A stretch of 8,069 nt of DNA from T1SED10-198M sp003554345 [NCBI: Candidatus Sumerlaeota bacterium] (lineage in GTDB: Bacteria > Sumerlaeota > T1SED10-198M). The notes beneath the pieces were generated by a model, which was not told the origin of the DNA, did no database searches, and saw nothing but the letters and a program-made list of their open reading frames with translations. The DNA is taken from the NCBI GenBank assembly GCA_003554345.1, contig PWGE01000234.1, positions 1-8,069 on the forward strand, in the 5' to 3' direction. Made by a program: the position numbers and the translations under genes. Of the stretch, positions 4,790 through 8,069 are shown in pieces. Position 1 is the stretch's first letter. The number at the start of each line of letters is the position of its first letter.

Positions 4790-7423
4790 ATGAGATTTGA
4801 TAAACTCACAATAAAAGCTCAGGAAGCACTGGGGGATGCTCAACAACTCGCTCATGAGAATAACCACCAGTATATTACTCCTGGACATTTAATGATAAGC
4901 TTTCTAAAACAGAAAGATGGTATCGTAACCACAATTATCCAGAAAATCGGACTCTCTCCTGATAATATCAGACAAAAAACGCAGGACATTATCGATTCTC
5001 ATCCGAAGGTATACAATGAAACAGGTGAACAATTATATCTCTCTTCTGAATTAAACAAGGTGGTCAATGATGCCTTTTCTCTGGCTAAAAAGATGAAAGA
5101 TGAATATGTCAGTATTGAACATCTTTTTCTGGCATTACTGGAAAACAAGAATGAAGTGAGCATGATGTTAAAAAGAGAAGGCCTCAAAGCGAAAGAGGTA
5201 CAGGAAGTACTACGGGACATACGAGGCTCTCAGAGAATTACCGATCCCAACCCTGAAGACAAATATAATGTTCTGGAAAAATATGGACAGGATCTTACTG
5301 ACCTGGCCCGCCAGGGTAAATTAGACCCTGTCATCGGGAGGGATGATGAAATACGAAGGGTCATGCAGATATTATCACGCCGCACCAAAAACAATCCTGT
5401 TCTGATTGGTGATCCCGGAGTAGGAAAGACAGCTATTGCCGAAGGTCTCGCACGCCGCATTTATGAGGGTGATGTGCCTGACCCCTTAAGAGATAAGACC
5501 ATCTTTGCCTTGCAACTGGGAAGTCTTTTAGCCGGAGCGAAATACCGGGGAGAATTTGAAGACAGGTTAAAAGCCGTTATCAAAGCTATTGAAGAAGCAG
5601 AAGGGCAGATTTTCCTGTTCATTGACGAGTTGCACACCATGGTAGGAGCCGGATCTGCTGAAGGAGCGGTTGATGCCTCAAACATGCTCAAACCCGCACT
5701 GGCAAGGGGCACCCTGCGCTGTATTGGTGCTACTACTATCGATGAATACCGTAAACATATTGAAAAAGATGCTGCACTGGAAAGACGTTTCCAGCCGGTT
5801 ATGATCCAGGAACCCGACCAGGAAGCCTCTATATCTATTCTTCGTGGAATCAAAGAAAAATACGAAATATATCACGGCATTGAGATCCAGGACTCTGCAT
5901 TGGTAGCAGCTGTCACCTTATCTCACCGTTATATTACGGAGAGAAAATTGCCTGATAAAGCTATTGACCTCATTGATGAAGCGGCTGCCCGTTTACGGAT
6001 GCAGGTAGATAGCCGCCCTGAAGAAATTGATGAACTGGAAAGAAAAATTGCCCGGTTAGAAGTTGAAAAACAAGCTCTTAAAAAAGAAAAGGATCGTGCT
6101 GCTAAGGAACGCCGGCAAAAAATTGAAAAGCAACTCCATGATCTGCGCGAAGAATCCAACCGCCTGAAGGGGCACTGGCAGACAGAAAAAGACCTCATCA
6201 CCGGTGTTCAGGAAGCCAAGAGTACATTAGACCAGCTCAAACACGAGGCTGCCCAGGCTCAACGACGTGGTGAATACGAAAAAGCAGCGGAAATCAATTA
6301 TGGAAAAATACCTTCCCTCAAGAAAGAACTGCAAGAAAAAAGTGACCGTTTAAGAGAAGTGCAGAAAGAATATAAAATGCTCAAAGAAGAAATTGAAGAA
6401 GAGGACATTGCCGAAATAATTTCCAAGTGGACAGCAATTCCGGTAGCCAGACTTATGGAGAGCGAAAAAGAAAAACTGCTGAAAATGGAAGACCGTCTCA
6501 GTCAAAGGGTTATCGGTCAGGATGAAGCTCTTACTAAAGTTTCCTACTCGATCAGGCGCTCTCGGGCTGGCTTACAGGATCCTCAAAGACCCATCGGAAG
6601 CTTTATCTTCCTGGGTTCTACCGGTGTTGGTAAAACCGAACTGGCACGAGCTCTTGCCGAATTTCTCTTCGACGATGAAAGAGCCATGATCCGCCTCGAT
6701 ATGTCTGAGTACATGGAAAAGCACGCAGTAGCCCGCCTCATCGGTGCACCTCCCGGATATGTGGGATATGAAGAAGGAGGACAGCTCACAGAAGCCGTGC
6801 GCAGGAGACCTTACAGCGTTATCCTGTTCGATGAAATAGAAAAAGCCCATAATGACGTGTTTAATGTTCTCCTCCAACTTCTCGACGATGGTCGAATTAC
6901 AGATGGAAAAGGACGAACTGTCAATTTCACCAATACCATTATCATCATGACCTCTAACCTGGGAAGCGAATTTTACCGCATGGAGGAATTAAGGAAAGAT
7001 ATTGAAAAACGTAACAAACGGATTATGGAAACAGTAAACAATTACTTCCGACCTGAATTCCTCAACCGGGTTGATGAAATAATCATATTCAATGATCTGT
7101 CCCAAAAAGCGTTAAAGAGCATTGTGGATATCCAGCTGAAAAATCTGAACAGGTTGCTTGTGGATAATAAAATTCGAGTGCTTCTCACAGACAGTGCCAA
7201 AGAACACCTGTCAGAGATAGGGTATGACCCTGATTTTGGGGCACGTCCTCTGAAAAGGGCTCTTCAAAAGCATGTTGTAGATGCCCTGGCCCTGAAAATA
7301 CTTGAGAATGAAATTCCACCTCATAGTCTGGTAGAAGTAGATTATGACGGGTCACAACTCACCTTTACTGCTCAAAAACTTCATCAGGAAGCAGAAGGCG
7401 AAGAAGAAGTAACCACTCAATAA
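4790..7423 (+). CDS. clpB: ATP-dependent protein disaggregase ClpB
   Basis: ClpB is a cytoplasmic hexameric AAA+ machine that, with DnaK/DnaJ/GrpE, threads aggregated proteins through its pore and refolds them. The 877-residue length is full size. Domains in order: double Clp N-repeat (about 1-150); AAA+ domain 1 with Walker A GDPGVGKT (207-214), pore-loop Tyr252, Walker B IDE ending at Glu280 and arginines 332-333; coiled-coil middle domain (about 416-525, including [17 protein letters not shown]), which separates ClpB from ClpA, ClpC and ClpE; AAA+ domain 2 with Walker A GSTGVGKT (609-616), pore-loop Tyr657, Walker B FDE ending at Glu682, arginine finger Arg760 and sensor-2 GARPLKRAL (Arg819). 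All catalytic residues are intact. No ClpP-binding IGF/IGL loop was noticed. It looks monocistronic, between a sigma-54 promoter and a strong terminator. Confidence 0.97.
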   Translation: MRFDKLTIKAQEALGDAQQLAHENNHQYITPGHLMISFLKQKDGIVTTIIQKIGLSPDNIRQKTQDIIDSHPKVYNETGEQLYLSSELNKVVNDAFSLAKKMKDEYVSIEHLFLALLENKNEVSMMLKREGLKAKEVQEVLRDIRGSQRITDPNPEDKYNVLEKYGQDLTDLARQGKLDPVIGRDDEIRRVMQILSRRTKNNPVLIGDPGVGKTAIAEGLARRIYEGDVPDPLRDKTIFALQLGSLLAGAKYRGEFEDRLKAVIKAIEEAEGQIFLFIDELHTMVGAGSAEGAVDASNMLKPALARGTLRCIGATTIDEYRKHIEKDAALERRFQPVMIQEPDQEASISILRGIKEKYEIYHGIEIQDSALVAAVTLSHRYITERKLPDKAIDLIDEAAARLRMQVDSRPEEIDELERKIARLEVEKQALKKEKDRAAKERRQKIEKQLHDLREESNRLKGHWQTEKDLITGVQEAKSTLDQLKHEAAQAQRRGEYEKAAEINYGKIPSLKKELQEKSDRLREVQKEYKMLKEEIEEEDIAEIISKWTAIPVARLMESEKEKLLKMEDRLSQRVIGQDEALTKVSYSIRRSRAGLQDPQRPIGSFIFLGSTGVGKTELARALAEFLFDDERAMIRLDMSEYMEKHAVARLIGAPPGYVGYEEGGQLTEAVRRRPYSVILFDEIEKAHNDVFNVLLQLLDDGRITDGKGRTVNFTNTIIIMTSNLGSEFYRMEELRKDIEKRNKRIMETVNNYFRPEFLNRVDEIIIFNDLSQKALKSIVDIQLKNLNRLLVDNKIRVLLTDSAKEHLSEIGYDPDFGARPLKRALQKHVVDALALKILENEIPPHSLVEVDYDGSQLTFTAQKLHQEAEGEEEVTTQ

Positions 7424-7440
7424 GGCATCGCTTCTTCAGA

Positions 7441-7476
7441 AAACGCTCCTCCTGGCGGAGGGGCGTTTTTTATTTT
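7441..7476 (+). terminator. Intrinsic terminator of clpB
   Basis: AAACGC-T-CCTCC (7441-7452) pairs with GGAGG-G-GCGTTT (7457-7468), a 12-bp GC-rich stem with one T-G wobble and a TGGC loop. The stem runs straight into the T-rich tract TTTTTTATTTT (7466-7476). It begins 17 nt after the clpB stop and should separate clpB from the next gene. Confidence 0.93.
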
Positions 7477-7573
7477 GGCGAAAAAAGAAATATTCAGTCT
7501 ATTCGCCTCACAAATTACTACTGGTTTTTATCTTCTGATGGCCTTTTCCCTTGTAATACATCTTCCTTGAAAA

Positions 7574-7601
7574 TTGAAATTCTATTAATTTGGCATTTAA
7601 T
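7574..7601 (+). promoter_or_regulatory. Promoter candidate for the sugar-phosphate transferase gene, possibly leaderless
   Basis: TTGAAA (7574-7579) and TTTAAT (7596-7601) are separated by 16 bp, with five of six bases matching each consensus hexamer. Transcription would begin around 7607-7609, at or next to the ATG, giving a transcript with little or no leader. This fits the absence of any SD before that ATG. The match is modest in AT-rich DNA. Confidence 0.35.
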
Positions 7602-7608
7602 TGATAGT

Positions 7609-8069
7609 ATGGCAATTGCAATTATCGCGGGCATTTTCAGTTTTATCTTAAGTCTGTTCCTTACGCCAGTGGTACGTCATCTCGCCTTGCAACTACACAT
7701 TGTAGACGTTCCAAACAGTCGCAAGATACACAACAAGCCTATTCCTTATCTGGGTGGACTGGCTTTCTATTTTGTGTTTTTCAGTACCATGCTGTTATTC
7801 TTTTTCTTGATTCCCGAAGCATTTTCCACTACTCTTATTGAACATTTTAATGTCATCTTTATTTGCTCTACTCTCATTGTCTTTATCGGTCTGCTGGATG
7901 ATGTATTCAATGTACGGGCCATATTTAAACTTCTTCTTCAAATAATGGTCGGAATTATCATGTTTTACCAGGGTTTTGCCATCGAATCAGTAACCATTCC
8001 TTTTGACGGCACTCTCGAGTTCGGTCATTGGGGCATCCTTCTTACTATTGTATGGTATGCAGCCATTAT
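7609..8069 (+). CDS. Polyprenyl-phosphate sugar-1-phosphate transferase (TagO/WecA/MraY superfamily), 3' end missing
   Basis: An open frame of 153 codons from ATG 7609 to the window edge. It begins with a membrane helix (about 4-24), followed by the cytoplasmic signature DVPNSRKIHNKPIPYLGGLA (33-52). Next comes a helix (about 51-69), a second helix ending in the metal-binding aspartate pair LLDD (95-98), and further helices. This order is typical of family-4 glycosyltransferases that transfer a sugar-1-phosphate, often GlcNAc-1-P, to undecaprenyl phosphate at the membrane, starting teichoic-acid, O-antigen or other envelope polymers. Motifs resemble TagO/WecA more than MraY. The expected NAxNLIDGxDG motif lies just beyond the edge, so activity and exact substrate cannot be judged. 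No SD precedes the ATG. An in-frame TTG at 7567 also lacks one and would add an atypical extension. Confidence 0.85.
   Translation, partial: MAIAIIAGIFSFILSLFLTPVVRHLALQLHIVDVPNSRKIHNKPIPYLGGLAFYFVFFSTMLLFFFLIPEAFSTTLIEHFNVIFICSTLIVFIGLLDDVFNVRAIFKLLLQIMVGIIMFYQGFAIESVTIPFDGTLEFGHWGILLTIVWYAAI

Noticed and set aside
4603-4809. 68-codon minus-strand frame between mreD and clpB
   Set aside because: It overlaps the clpB start, its sequence across the repeats is low in complexity, and the region is better explained as regulatory DNA.
4999-6877. Several minus-strand frames of 65-130 codons inside clpB
   Set aside because: They are antisense shadows of a fully intact, highly conserved clpB and show no protein-family features.
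7477-7507. GGCGAA/TTCGCC inverted repeat after the clpB terminator
   Set aside because: A 6-bp stem with a 19-nt loop and no T-run is too weak to call a second terminator or an operator.
7589-7605. TTTGGCAT as a second sigma-54 site before the transferase gene
   Set aside because: The GC expected 10 bp after the GG is AT (7604-7605), so the essential -12 element is missing.

Overview
This 8,069-bp window is ordinary-looking, moderately AT-rich bacterial chromosome. It carries seven protein-coding genes, two of them cut by the window edges. I see no rRNA, tRNA, CRISPR array, insertion sequence or phage gene. The gene content (ArgC, MreC, MreD, ClpB, a TagO/WecA-type lipid-carrier sugar-phosphate transferase, an AEC permease), purine-rich Shine-Dalgarno (SD) sites and extended -10 promoters suggest a low-GC, cell-wall-bearing bacterium such as a clostridial or halanaerobial Firmicute or a deep-branching relative. 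The sequence alone does not fix the phylum.

Layout. Bases 1-755 (minus strand) hold the first 251 codons of an exported TolB/WD40-like beta-propeller protein. A 382-bp divergent intergenic region follows, with a promoter candidate in each direction. On the plus strand come an AEC-family permease (1138-2139), then argC (2247-3254), mreC (3251-4027) and mreD (4024-4530). The last three are joined by 4-nt ATGA overlaps, so an arginine-biosynthesis enzyme is translationally linked to two cell-elongation proteins. A 259-bp non-coding region rich in inverted and direct repeats precedes clpB (4790-7423), which ends in a strong intrinsic terminator. A 3'-truncated polyprenyl-phosphate sugar-1-phosphate transferase starts at 7609 and runs off the window.

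Most notable signal. Upstream of clpB there is no visible CIRCE (HrcA) element, CtsR box or good sigma-70-type promoter. Instead there is a textbook sigma-54 promoter at 4727-4743 (CTGGCACAATGATTGCT, exact GG-N10-GC spacing). It would start transcription about 36 nt before the clpB start codon and leave the SD intact. Candidate activator-binding sites lie upstream: a 9-bp inverted repeat with arms about three helical turns apart, an 8-bp direct repeat with 11-bp period, and a 15-bp palindrome at the mreD stop codon. If real, the ClpB disaggregase is under enhancer-dependent sigma-54 control rather than the usual heat-shock repressors. I know of no established clpB paradigm of that kind, but I could not search the literature.

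How the genes relate. MreC and MreD are membrane parts of the lateral-wall elongation machinery. The final partial gene makes lipid-linked sugar precursors for envelope polymers. ArgC makes an arginine precursor. ClpB rescues aggregated proteins. Beyond the argC-mreC-mreD overlaps, I see no evidence that the window forms one functional system.
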